Assembly (NCBI GenBank): GCA_023390675.1
Contig: JAEWCK010000344.1
Span: 1 to 11,723 of the forward strand
Source of the DNA: Pseudomonadota bacterium
GTDB lineage: Bacteria; Pseudomonadota; Alphaproteobacteria; Sphingomonadales; Sphingomonadaceae
Reading direction: 5' to 3'
Length of the DNA: 11,723 nucleotides
Position numbers and translations under genes: made by a program. The notes under the pieces were generated by a model. It searched no databases, had not been told where the DNA came from, and was given only the letters and a program-made list of their open reading frames with translations. Positions 1 through 5,919 of this stretch are shown one piece after another. The first letter of the stretch is position 1. Every line of letters begins with the position of its first letter.

Positions 1-206
1 GGTGCCGCCGCAGGCGCGCCTGCGCCGGGCCGCGAGGCAGGCGCAGGTGCGGGAGCGGGTGCAGGCGCCGGCGCGGGCTCGTCGAAGCCCGGCGGCAACA
101 GCGATTCGGGCTTGTCCTGCTGCTGCCCCGATACGGGCCCGGCGACGCCTGCCAGCAGCAGCGCCGCGAACGCGAGCGAGCGGCGCTTAGTTGGCGAGGT
201 TGTCAA
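1..206 (-). CDS. Secreted Pro/Ala-rich protein, N-terminal part (runs off the left edge)
   Basis: The first 68 codons of a leftward gene are visible; the rest lies outside the window. I chose a TTG start at 206-204 because the frame has no ATG or GTG upstream of it and a GGAGAAGG ribosome site lies about 8 bases before it. The product begins with Lys and Arg residues, a hydrophobic stretch (about residues 10-26) and a likely signal peptidase site near VSGQ, then a short conserved-looking segment (SLLPPGFDEP). A run of seven Pro-Ala pairs follows at residues 44-57, which looks like an extended linker to a periplasmic or secreted domain beyond the edge. The start overlaps the end of the upstream 45-residue gene by 20 bases, so the two are probably translated together. 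Function unknown. Confidence 0.6.
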   Translation of the reverse strand, partial: MTTSPTKRRSLAFAALLLAGVAGPVSGQQQDKPESLLPPGFDEPAPAPAPAPAPAPASRPGAGAPAAA

Positions 207-324
207 GCGGGACCACCTTCTCCATCCGCACCGGCTCCTTGTGCGTGCCGCGGCTCGCAAGGAAGAACAGGCCGCCCACCAGCAGGACGATTACGACGAT
301 CAACGCGATGAGCGAACGCGACAT
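187..324 (-). CDS. 45-residue single-span membrane peptide
   Basis: This short leftward gene encodes 45 residues. It starts with MSRSL, has one strongly hydrophobic helix at about residues 5-23 (Ile, Val and Leu rich, with a Gly-Gly), then a basic and polar tail of about 20 residues ending VPLDNLAN. The topology suggests an inner-membrane peptide with a short soluble tail. The frame is open much further upstream, but that part is antisense to aroK; only the last 45 codons have membrane-protein character. The ATG at 324 has no clear Shine-Dalgarno site. The following secreted-protein gene overlaps its 3' end by 20 bases. I recognise no family. It could be a small accessory subunit for the neighbouring secreted protein, which is inference from the overlap. 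Confidence 0.6.
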   Translation of the reverse strand: MSRSLIALIVVIVLLVGGLFFLASRGTHKEPVRMEKVVPLDNLAN

Positions 325-357
325 GAAATGGGGTCCGTGACTAGTTTCGCGGGCCTT

Positions 358-386
358 TTGCCCGACAGGCCCCCTCGCTGTATAGC
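358..386 (+). promoter_or_regulatory. Sigma70-like promoter of the aroK operon
   Basis: TTGCCC at 358-363 and TATAGC at 381-386 are separated by exactly 17 bases, which fits a housekeeping sigma-factor promoter. The expected transcription start is about 392-394, only 3-5 bases before the aroK ATG at 397. The mRNA would therefore be leaderless or nearly so. This agrees with the absence of a Shine-Dalgarno sequence before that ATG. Confidence 0.5.
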
Positions 387-396
387 CCCTCCAACG

Positions 397-936
397 ATGC
401 TGCAAACGCATGCACACAAGGCCGCGTGGACGGGGAAGCCGATCGTCCTGATCGGACTGATGGGCGCGGGCAAGACCACGGTCGGCCGGCGCCTCGCGCA
501 GCGCATGCGGCTGCCCTTCGTCGATGCCGACCACGAGATCGAAGCCGCGGCGGGGATGACCGTGTCGGACATCTTCGAGCGCTTCGGCGAGCCCTATTTC
601 CGCGACGGCGAGCGCCGCGTGATCGCCCGGCTGGTCGATGGCGCGCCCAAGGTGATCGCCACCGGCGGCGGCGCGTTCATGAACGAAGCGACGCGCGCGC
701 TGATCCTCGATCGCGGCATCGCGGTGTGGCTCGACGCCGAGCCGGAGGTGCTCGCGGACCGCGTCAGCCGCCGCGACACGCGCCCGCTGCTGCGCGGCAA
801 GAACCCCGAGACCGTGCTCGCCGAATTGGCGGCGATAAGAAATCCTTTCTATGCGCTCGCGCCCATCCGCGTGCAGAGCATCGCCGCACCGCACGACGCC
901 ACCGTCGATGCGATCCTGAAGGCGATCCGCGAGTGA
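397..936 (+). CDS. aroK: Shikimate kinase
   Basis: This cytoplasmic enzyme phosphorylates shikimate with ATP to shikimate 3-phosphate, the fifth step to chorismate. At 179 residues it has the family's usual size. The Walker A motif GLMGAGKT is at residues 20-27. The shikimate-binding Asp of the DAD segment is at 43-45, an FRDGE segment with the substrate-binding Arg69 at 68-72, the GGG loop at 90-92, and the lid segment RRDTRPLL around 125-132. The frame is open further upstream, but no aroK homology is apparent before MLQTHAHK, and the promoter at 358-386 places the RNA start just before this ATG. There is no Shine-Dalgarno site. The stop codon overlaps the aroB GTG start by 4 bases (GTGA), so the pair is translationally coupled. 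Confidence 0.96.
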   Translation: MLQTHAHKAAWTGKPIVLIGLMGAGKTTVGRRLAQRMRLPFVDADHEIEAAAGMTVSDIFERFGEPYFRDGERRVIARLVDGAPKVIATGGGAFMNEATRALILDRGIAVWLDAEPEVLADRVSRRDTRPLLRGKNPETVLAELAAIRNPFYALAPIRVQSIAAPHDATVDAILKAIRE

Positions 937-2021
937 CTATCATCCCCGTCGCGCTCGGCGAGCGCAGCTACGAAGTGCGCATCGAATCGGGACTGCTCGC
1001 GCGCGCTGCCAACCACCTCGCGCCGCTCTCGAAAGGCCGCCCGTTCGTGATCGTCACTGACGAGCATGTCGCGCAGCACCTTCCCGCGCTCCAGGCGGGT
1101 CTCGGCCCGAGCGAGGCGATTGTCCTCCCTGCGGGCGAATCGACCAAGAGCTGGGCGCAGCTCGAAGCGCTCACCGATCGTCTGCTCGCGCTGGGCGTCG
1201 AGCGCAGCGATCATGTCATCGCATTGGGCGGCGGCGTGATCGGCGACCTCGTCGGCTTCGCCACCAGCATCGTCAAGCGCGGCTGCAATTTCGTCCAGAT
1301 CCCCACCACCCTGCTCGCGCAGGTCGATAGCTCGGTCGGCGGCAAGACCGCGATCAATTCCGCCGCGGGCAAGAACCTGGTGGGAGCCTTCCACCAGCCT
1401 GCGCTCGTCCTGATCGATCCCAACCTGCTCGATACGCTCCCGCCCCGCGAGCTGCGCGCTGGCTATGCCGAGGTCGTCAAATATGGCCTGATCGACGATT
1501 TCGCCTTCTTCGAATGGTGCGAGGCCAATGCCGCCAAGCTCTTCGCCGGCGACCCGCGGGCACGCGAGCACGCCATCGCCCATTCGGTCGCCGCCAAGGC
1601 GCGCATCGTCGCCGAGGACGAGCGCGAGACCACCGGCAAGCGTGCCCTCCTCAACCTAGGCCATACCTTCGGCCACGCGCTCGAGGCCGAGACCGGCTTT
1701 TCGGACAGGCTCCTCCACGGCGAAGGCGTCGCCGCGGGCATGGCGCTCGCCTTCGCCTATTCCGCTCGCCTCGGCCACTGCCCCAGCCAGGACGCCGAAC
1801 GCGTCGCCGCGCACTTGCGCGCCGTCGGTCTCCCCGACGGCCTCGCCGCCGCCGGCGTCACCGCATCCGGCCAGCGTCTCGTCGAGCATATGCTCCACGA
1901 CAAGAAGATGGCCGGCGGCACACTCCCCTTCCTCCTCGCCCGCGGCATCGGCCAGACCTATCTGGACAGGACGGTGAATCTGCACGACGTTGCAGCGTTT
2001 CTCGATGGGGGAGCTCGATGA
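933..2021 (+). CDS. aroB: 3-dehydroquinate synthase
   Basis: AroB converts DAHP to 3-dehydroquinate in the cytoplasm, using NAD+ as a catalytic cofactor and a divalent metal; it is the second step of the shikimate pathway. The protein is 362 residues, the normal length. The NAD-binding signature GGGVIGDLVGF is at residues 99-109 and PTTLLAQVDSSVGGKTAIN at 124-142. The metal ligands expected from the family are E180 (in AGYAEVVKYG), H244 (in LGHTFGHALE) and H262 (in LHGEGVA), and all three are present. The GTG start at 933 is inside the aroK stop (GTGA), and the sequence from VTIIPVALGERSYEV onward matches the family. The open frame extends upstream through aroK but only as an out-of-frame shadow. 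The stop overlaps or abuts the next gene. Confidence 0.97.
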   Translation: MTIIPVALGERSYEVRIESGLLARAANHLAPLSKGRPFVIVTDEHVAQHLPALQAGLGPSEAIVLPAGESTKSWAQLEALTDRLLALGVERSDHVIALGGGVIGDLVGFATSIVKRGCNFVQIPTTLLAQVDSSVGGKTAINSAAGKNLVGAFHQPALVLIDPNLLDTLPPRELRAGYAEVVKYGLIDDFAFFEWCEANAAKLFAGDPRAREHAIAHSVAAKARIVAEDERETTGKRALLNLGHTFGHALEAETGFSDRLLHGEGVAAGMALAFAYSARLGHCPSQDAERVAAHLRAVGLPDGLAAAGVTASGQRLVEHMLHDKKMAGGTLPFLLARGIGQTYLDRTVNLHDVAAFLDGGAR

Positions 2022-2467
2022 TGCGAAGCTGGATCGTGCTCGGCGCGGTGATGCTGGTCACTGCAAGCGCGGTGCAGGCGCAATCGATCGACGATCCGCG
2101 CGACTTGCGGATCACGGCTTCGGACATGCACGGCAATTATACCGGCCGCCAGTGGTGGAAGTCGTTCTACCAATGCTGGGCCTGGCACTCGCTGTTCCGG
2201 CCCGACTACACGCGCACCGCGACCGACAGCGCCAAGGCCAGGCTGTTCAAGCTGGCGGCGGACGCACGGCTGACCAAGGATCGCGACGCGCCCGGGGATC
2301 CGGTCCTCGAAGCCTATTTCAACGGGCGGATGGCGCAGGACGTCACGCGGCAGCACGGTTCCTTCAAGCAGGTCGCTGCGCTCCAGGACAAACCCGAATC
2401 CGAATCCGCGCTCTATTTCGACACTTATTGCGATCAGTTGCTCGCCGCGCACGCCAGGCTTTCCTGA
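2021..2467 (+). CDS. Small secreted protein with two cysteines, function unknown
   Basis: The product is 148 residues with a clear Sec signal peptide (hydrophobic residues 4-16, likely cleavage after VQA at 18-20). The mature part contains an aromatic patch around residues 45-60 with WW, SFYQCWAWH and the first cysteine (C52). The second cysteine is C137 near the C-terminus, so one disulfide in the periplasm is plausible. Two ATG codons compete. The one at 2018 gives a 4-base overlap with the aroB stop; the one at 2021 sits 7 bases after the purine-rich GGGGGAG at 2007-2013 and is preferred. It is likely the third gene of the aroK operon by position alone. I recognise no family, and nothing in it suggests a shikimate-pathway role. 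Confidence 0.7.
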   Translation: MRSWIVLGAVMLVTASAVQAQSIDDPRDLRITASDMHGNYTGRQWWKSFYQCWAWHSLFRPDYTRTATDSAKARLFKLAADARLTKDRDAPGDPVLEAYFNGRMAQDVTRQHGSFKQVAALQDKPESESALYFDTYCDQLLAAHARLS

Positions 2468-2490
2468 CACCGGGCGCAACCCCGCCGGTG
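2468..2490 (+). other. Inverted repeat after the small secreted gene
   Basis: CACCGG at 2468-2473 and CCGGTG at 2485-2490 form a perfect 6-bp stem with an 11-base loop, starting at the first base after the TGA at 2465-2467. There is no T-run after it, so it is not a standard intrinsic terminator. It could slow 3' decay of the upstream mRNA or be a weak attenuator within the operon. Confidence 0.35.
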
Positions 2491-2509
2491 CGCGGGCGTT
2501 CAACCGGCC

Positions 2510-2884
2510 ATGACGAAGCGCACCATCGGCTGGCTGCTCGACGAGTCCGATCGCACCAGCCTGCTCGAACGATTCCCGCCGCGCTGGCCCGACCTGATCG
2601 CGCATCACGTCACGCTGGCCTCCCAAAGCGATGATCCACTGCCTCGGGAGACCAGCGGCGAAGTCGTCGGCCAGACCGATGACGGTCACAGCCTCCAGGC
2701 GCTTGTCGTCGCGATCGGCGGGACGGATCACCGGCCGGACGGCGGCACCTATCACATCACCTGGTCGCTCGATCGCGCCGCCGGTCGCGAGCCGCGCCAG
2801 AGCAATGACGTGCTGCGCACGCGCGGCTGGGAGCCGATCGACGCGCCGATCCCGATCCGCCTCCGGCCCGCCGAGCTTCCCTGA
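2510..2884 (+). CDS. Compact 2H-phosphoesterase-like protein (tRNA-ligase CPD-like)
   Basis: The product is 124 residues with no signal peptide and no cysteine, so it is cytoplasmic. It carries two H-x-T motifs: HVT at residues 33-35 (in IAHHVTLA) and HIT at 82-84 (in TYHITWSLD), about 49 residues apart. This is the defining pair of the 2H phosphoesterase superfamily, which acts on 2',3'-cyclic phosphates or 2'-5' linkages in RNA and nucleotides. The context of the motifs (segment DLIAHHVTL, then GGTYHITWSLD, then SNDVL) recalls the cyclic phosphodiesterase part of fungal tRNA ligases more than bacterial ThpR/LigT. It is much shorter than the usual 170-200 residue 2H enzymes. The ATG at 2510 has no good Shine-Dalgarno site. 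It lies 42 bases after the secreted protein and 43 before the aminopeptidase. Substrate unknown; the 2H assignment rests on motif recognition. Confidence 0.65.
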   Translation: MTKRTIGWLLDESDRTSLLERFPPRWPDLIAHHVTLASQSDDPLPRETSGEVVGQTDDGHSLQALVVAIGGTDHRPDGGTYHITWSLDRAAGREPRQSNDVLRTRGWEPIDAPIPIRLRPAELP

Positions 2885-2927
2885 CCGCTCAGTTGCCGTT
2901 CAGCCCCGATCGGCATAGCAGGTGCGC

Positions 2928-4811
2928 ATGCGCTTCCTCGCCCCCCTGCTCGCCGCGCTGATGCTCGCCGTCCCCGCCGCCGCCCAGAAAGTCGCTCCGA
3001 TCCTCACTACGCCCGAGGCGAAGGATACCTTCACGCATGCGCAGCCCGAAATCGCCCGCATCACGCACGTCGACCTGAACCTCGACGTCGATTTCGCGAG
3101 CAAGACCCTCTCCGGCGCCGCGACGCTCGACGTGCTCGCCGCCAGGGGCGCCACCTCGATCGTGCTCGACGTCGACGATATCGATATCGAGAGCGTCACT
3201 TGCCCCAAGGGCAAGCCGCTCCCCTTCACCATCGGCCCGCGCGACAAGGACCTGGGCTCGGCGCTGACGATCCAGCTCTTGGGCGAGAAGCGCATCGTCA
3301 TCCGCTACAAGACCCGGCCCGGCGCCACCGCCCTCCAATGGCTCGCGCCGGAACTCACCGCGGGCAAGGCCAAGCCCTATCTCTTCAGTCAGGGCCAGCC
3401 GATCAACAACCGCAGCTGGATTCCTACCCAGGACTCGCCCGGCATCCGCCAGACCTGGTCCGCCACGCTCACCGTCCCCGATGGTTTCGTCGCAGTGATG
3501 AGCGGCGCGCGCGTCGACGGCGCCAAGGGCGTGACGGCCGCCAACGGCAAGCGCGCCTTCCGCTTCCGCATGGACAAGCCCGTGCCGCCCTATCTGATCG
3601 CGATGGCGGTCGGCGATCTCGCCTTCAAGGCCACCGGCCCCCGCTCGGGCGTGTGGACCGAGCCTTCGATGCTCGACGCCGCCGCGGCCGAAGTTGCCGA
3701 CGTCGAGAAGATGATCGACGCCGCACAGAATCTTTACGGCCCCTATCGCTGGGGCCGCTACGACATGCTCGTCCTCCCGCCAAGCTTCCCCTACGGCGGC
3801 ATGGAGAACCCGACGCTCACCTTTCTCACCCCCACGATCATCACCGGCGACCGCTCGAACACTGATGTCGTCGCGCACGAGCTCGCGCACAGCTGGTCGG
3901 GCAACCTCGTCACCAACGCGACTTGGTCCGATTCGTGGCTCAACGAGGGCTTCACCACCTATTTCGAGAACCGGATCATGGAAGCGGTGTACGGCAAGGA
4001 GCGCGCCGCGATGTACGCCGATCTCGATTGGGACGGCCTGCAGAAGGACATCGCCGACGCCGGCGGACCAGAGGCTCCGCGCACGCGTCTCCACGGCGAG
4101 CCCGGCCAGACTTGGGGCCAGCTCGATTACTTCAAGGGCTCGAACTTCCTCCGCATGATCGAGATGACGGTTGGCCGCGCACGCTTCGACGCGTACCTCC
4201 GCTCCTATTTCGACCGCCACGCCTTCCAGCCGCAGACCACCGCCGGCTTCCTCGCCGATCTGCGCGCCAACCTGATCAAGGGCGACAAGGCGCTCGAGGC
4301 GAAGCTCGAGCTCGATCGCTGGGCCTATGGCGCGGGCCTCCCCGACAATGCCGTACACGTGAAGTCCGCGACGCTCGCCGCAGTCGACGCGAAGCTCGCC
4401 GCAGTCAATGCCGGCGGCCCCGTCTCCGCGGTCCAGCCGACCGGCTGGGCCACCCAGCAATGGCTCCGCTTCCTGAACGGCCTGCCCCGCCAGCAGACGA
4501 CCGCGCGTCTCAAGGAGCTCGACGAGACGCTGGGCCTCTCGGCCTCGACCAACGCCTATGTCCTCTCGGCCTGGGCCGAGCTCGCCATCGCCAACCGCTA
4601 CGAGCCCGCGCTGCCGTCGATCGAGGGGCTGGTCACCACGGTAGGCCGCGGCCTGCTCATCCGCCCGGTCTATGAGGGGCTGGTCGAGCAGGGGGACTGG
4701 GGCAAGCCGATCGCCGCGAAGTTCTTCGCCGAAGCGAGGGCCGGCTATCACCCCAGCACCGCCGCCTCGATCCAGCGAATCCTCGAACGCGGCAAAGGCT
4801 CGGGAGAGTAA
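2928..4811 (+). CDS. Secreted M1-family zinc metallo-aminopeptidase (LTA4-hydrolase-like)
   Basis: This 627-residue protein should remove N-terminal amino acids from peptides in the periplasm or outside the cell. Residues 1-20 are a Sec signal peptide (MRFLAPLLAALMLAVPAAAQ). The N-terminal beta domain spans roughly 35-220. The substrate-anchoring GGMEN is at 290-294 and the zinc motif HELAH at 317-321, with third ligand E340 in LNEGFTTYFE, exactly the HExxH-X18-E spacing. Y401 (in QLDYFKG) is the likely catalytic tyrosine. The C-terminal helical part, about 505-625, resembles the leukotriene-A4-hydrolase C-terminal domain (RPVYEGL near the end). The ATG at 2928 follows AGG at 2920-2922; an in-frame GTG at 2922 is a less likely start. 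Epoxide hydrolase activity cannot be inferred. It is probably the last gene of the rightward block and ends 3 bases from a convergent gene. Confidence 0.92.
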   Translation: MRFLAPLLAALMLAVPAAAQKVAPILTTPEAKDTFTHAQPEIARITHVDLNLDVDFASKTLSGAATLDVLAARGATSIVLDVDDIDIESVTCPKGKPLPFTIGPRDKDLGSALTIQLLGEKRIVIRYKTRPGATALQWLAPELTAGKAKPYLFSQGQPINNRSWIPTQDSPGIRQTWSATLTVPDGFVAVMSGARVDGAKGVTAANGKRAFRFRMDKPVPPYLIAMAVGDLAFKATGPRSGVWTEPSMLDAAAAEVADVEKMIDAAQNLYGPYRWGRYDMLVLPPSFPYGGMENPTLTFLTPTIITGDRSNTDVVAHELAHSWSGNLVTNATWSDSWLNEGFTTYFENRIMEAVYGKERAAMYADLDWDGLQKDIADAGGPEAPRTRLHGEPGQTWGQLDYFKGSNFLRMIEMTVGRARFDAYLRSYFDRHAFQPQTTAGFLADLRANLIKGDKALEAKLELDRWAYGAGLPDNAVHVKSATLAAVDAKLAAVNAGGPVSAVQPTGWATQQWLRFLNGLPRQQTTARLKELDETLGLSASTNAYVLSAWAELAIANRYEPALPSIEGLVTTVGRGLLIRPVYEGLVEQGDWGKPIAAKFFAEARAGYHPSTAASIQRILERGKGSGE

Positions 4812-4814
4812 CCT

Positions 4815-5528
4815 TCACGAAGCCGGCAGCAGCCGGTCGCACGCCTTTGCGTGGGCGAAGAGCTGCGCGGGCGTCACCTGGCCCGCGCCTATCGCCTTGT
4901 TGCGCTCCTGCGCGTCGGCGCGAAGCCGCTCGCGCAGCAAGTCGCGCCACACGGTGTCTTCGGCCATCGTTGGATCGAACCGGGCCATCATCGCCTGCGT
5001 GCGCGTCATTGAAAGCCGCTGTTGCGCCGGATCGCGCATGCCCATCCCCACCGCCATATAGTTGACGGCGCAGGCCCAGGGCTCGACCGGCGGCGCAGGC
5101 ATCGCCACGATGCGATCGAGCAGCGCCGGCGCAAAGCCGTTGCTCTGATCGCAGCGCCGCGCGGTGGCCACGGCCAGCGTAATTGCGCTCCCCGCGGCCT
5201 CGGGCAGCGGCTTGCCGTCCGCCTCGGCATAGCCGCCGGCGTCGAACGCCTCCTCGAGCGCCTGCTGGTGGAAGGTGATCGCCAGTTCGTCCTTGGCATG
5301 CTTCGCAAGCACCGCCTTCTTGCGCCCGGCGAAATCGATCGAGAGATAGCCGGGCTTGCCCAGCAAGTCGCGCGGCGACCTGGCCCGCCGCTCGCGCGCC
5401 CGGGCGAGCGCGCCATAGGCACTCGCGCAATAGGCCGCATCGGAGATGGCGGGTCCTTCCTGCGCGAAAGCCGGAACCGCCGGCATCGCCGGGACCCAGA
5501 TCAATGCAGCGGCGACAATCCCAAGCAT
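4815..5528 (-). CDS. Secreted four-cysteine protein, function unknown
   Basis: The product is 237 residues with a signal peptide (residues 1-22, likely cleavage at AFA-QEG). The mature part looks mainly helical and has four cysteines: C34, C126, C153 and C230. That number allows two disulfides, as expected for a periplasmic protein. The middle is rich in Arg and Lys (ARERRARSPRD, GRKKAVLAKHAK). The ATG at 5528 is supported by a strong ribosome site (GGGGGAGG about 4 bases upstream on the minus strand). It is read toward the aminopeptidase gene, with only 3 bases between the two stop codons and no good terminator visible. A 55-base gap separates it from the DUF423 gene upstream, so it may be transcribed with that operon. 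I recognise no family. Confidence 0.75.
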   Translation of the reverse strand: MLGIVAAALIWVPAMPAVPAFAQEGPAISDAAYCASAYGALARARERRARSPRDLLGKPGYLSIDFAGRKKAVLAKHAKDELAITFHQQALEEAFDAGGYAEADGKPLPEAAGSAITLAVATARRCDQSNGFAPALLDRIVAMPAPPVEPWACAVNYMAVGMGMRDPAQQRLSMTRTQAMMARFDPTMAEDTVWRDLLRERLRADAQERNKAIGAGQVTPAQLFAHAKACDRLLPAS

Positions 5529-5583
5529 GACACCTCCCCCTGAATCGGCGACATGCTGATGCGCTTCCGATCGCGATGCAAGC

Positions 5584-5919
5584 TCAGCCCTTGCGCATGC
5601 TCTCCCATGCCAGCCACAGCCATCCGGCGATCAGCGCAAGCCCACCGATCGGCGTGACGGCGCCCAGCGCCCGCGGCGCCCCCAGCGCCATCGCATAGAG
5701 GGTCCCCGCAAACACCGCCGCACCCCCGATGAAACACCAGGCTGGCCCCCGTCCGCCGGTCCGCACCGCGACCAGCGCCGCCACGGCATGGATCAGCTGA
5801 TATTGCCCACCCGTCCGCAGCCACTCGGCCGCCTGTCCACTCGCGCCATGCGCTCCGAAGGCGCCCGCCGCCACCGCCAAGGCGCCGGCAAGAGCGGCGA
5901 GGATCGCAACCAGCCTCAT
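5584..5919 (-). CDS. DUF423 family inner-membrane protein
   Basis: The 111-residue product is the usual size for DUF423 (YgdD-like) proteins and has four hydrophobic segments at about 4-22, 41-52, 59-80 and 87-106. Family hallmarks are GAFGAHG at residues 19-25, YQLIHA at 40-45, GTLY at 72-75 and VTPIGG at 88-93. The biochemical role of DUF423 is not established. Its ATG overlaps the TGA of the upstream antiporter gene in an ATGA arrangement (4 bases), so it is translationally coupled to it. This suggests, by inference only, that the two membrane proteins are needed together. Confidence 0.93.
   Translation of the reverse strand: MRLVAILAALAGALAVAAGAFGAHGASGQAAEWLRTGGQYQLIHAVAALVAVRTGGRGPAWCFIGGAAVFAGTLYAMALGAPRALGAVTPIGGLALIAGWLWLAWESMRKG

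Noticed and set aside
112..396. N-terminal extension of aroK back to position 112
   Set aside because: The extra sequence is antisense to two small genes and passes through the promoter; it has no kinase similarity.
2893..2921. Possible promoter TTGCCG-17-TAGCAG before the aminopeptidase gene
   Set aside because: The -10 matches only half the consensus and overlaps the ribosome site; the gene is more simply read from the upstream promoter.
2889..4751. A 620-codon open frame on the minus strand opposite the aminopeptidase gene
   Set aside because: It is antisense to a gene with all M1 catalytic motifs, has low-complexity Arg/Gly/Glu composition and no recognisable domain. Long antisense frames are normal at this GC content.
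4811..4836. CCGGC-AGCA-GCCGG hairpin (4823-4836) as a terminator between the convergent genes
   Set aside because: The stem is only 5 bp, has no T-run and lies inside the coding end of the minus-strand gene. Termination there may be Rho-dependent.
5560..5583. TTGCAT-like -35 in the gap before the secreted four-cysteine gene (minus strand)
   Set aside because: The matching -10 (CAGCAT) is poor, so I could not support a separate promoter.
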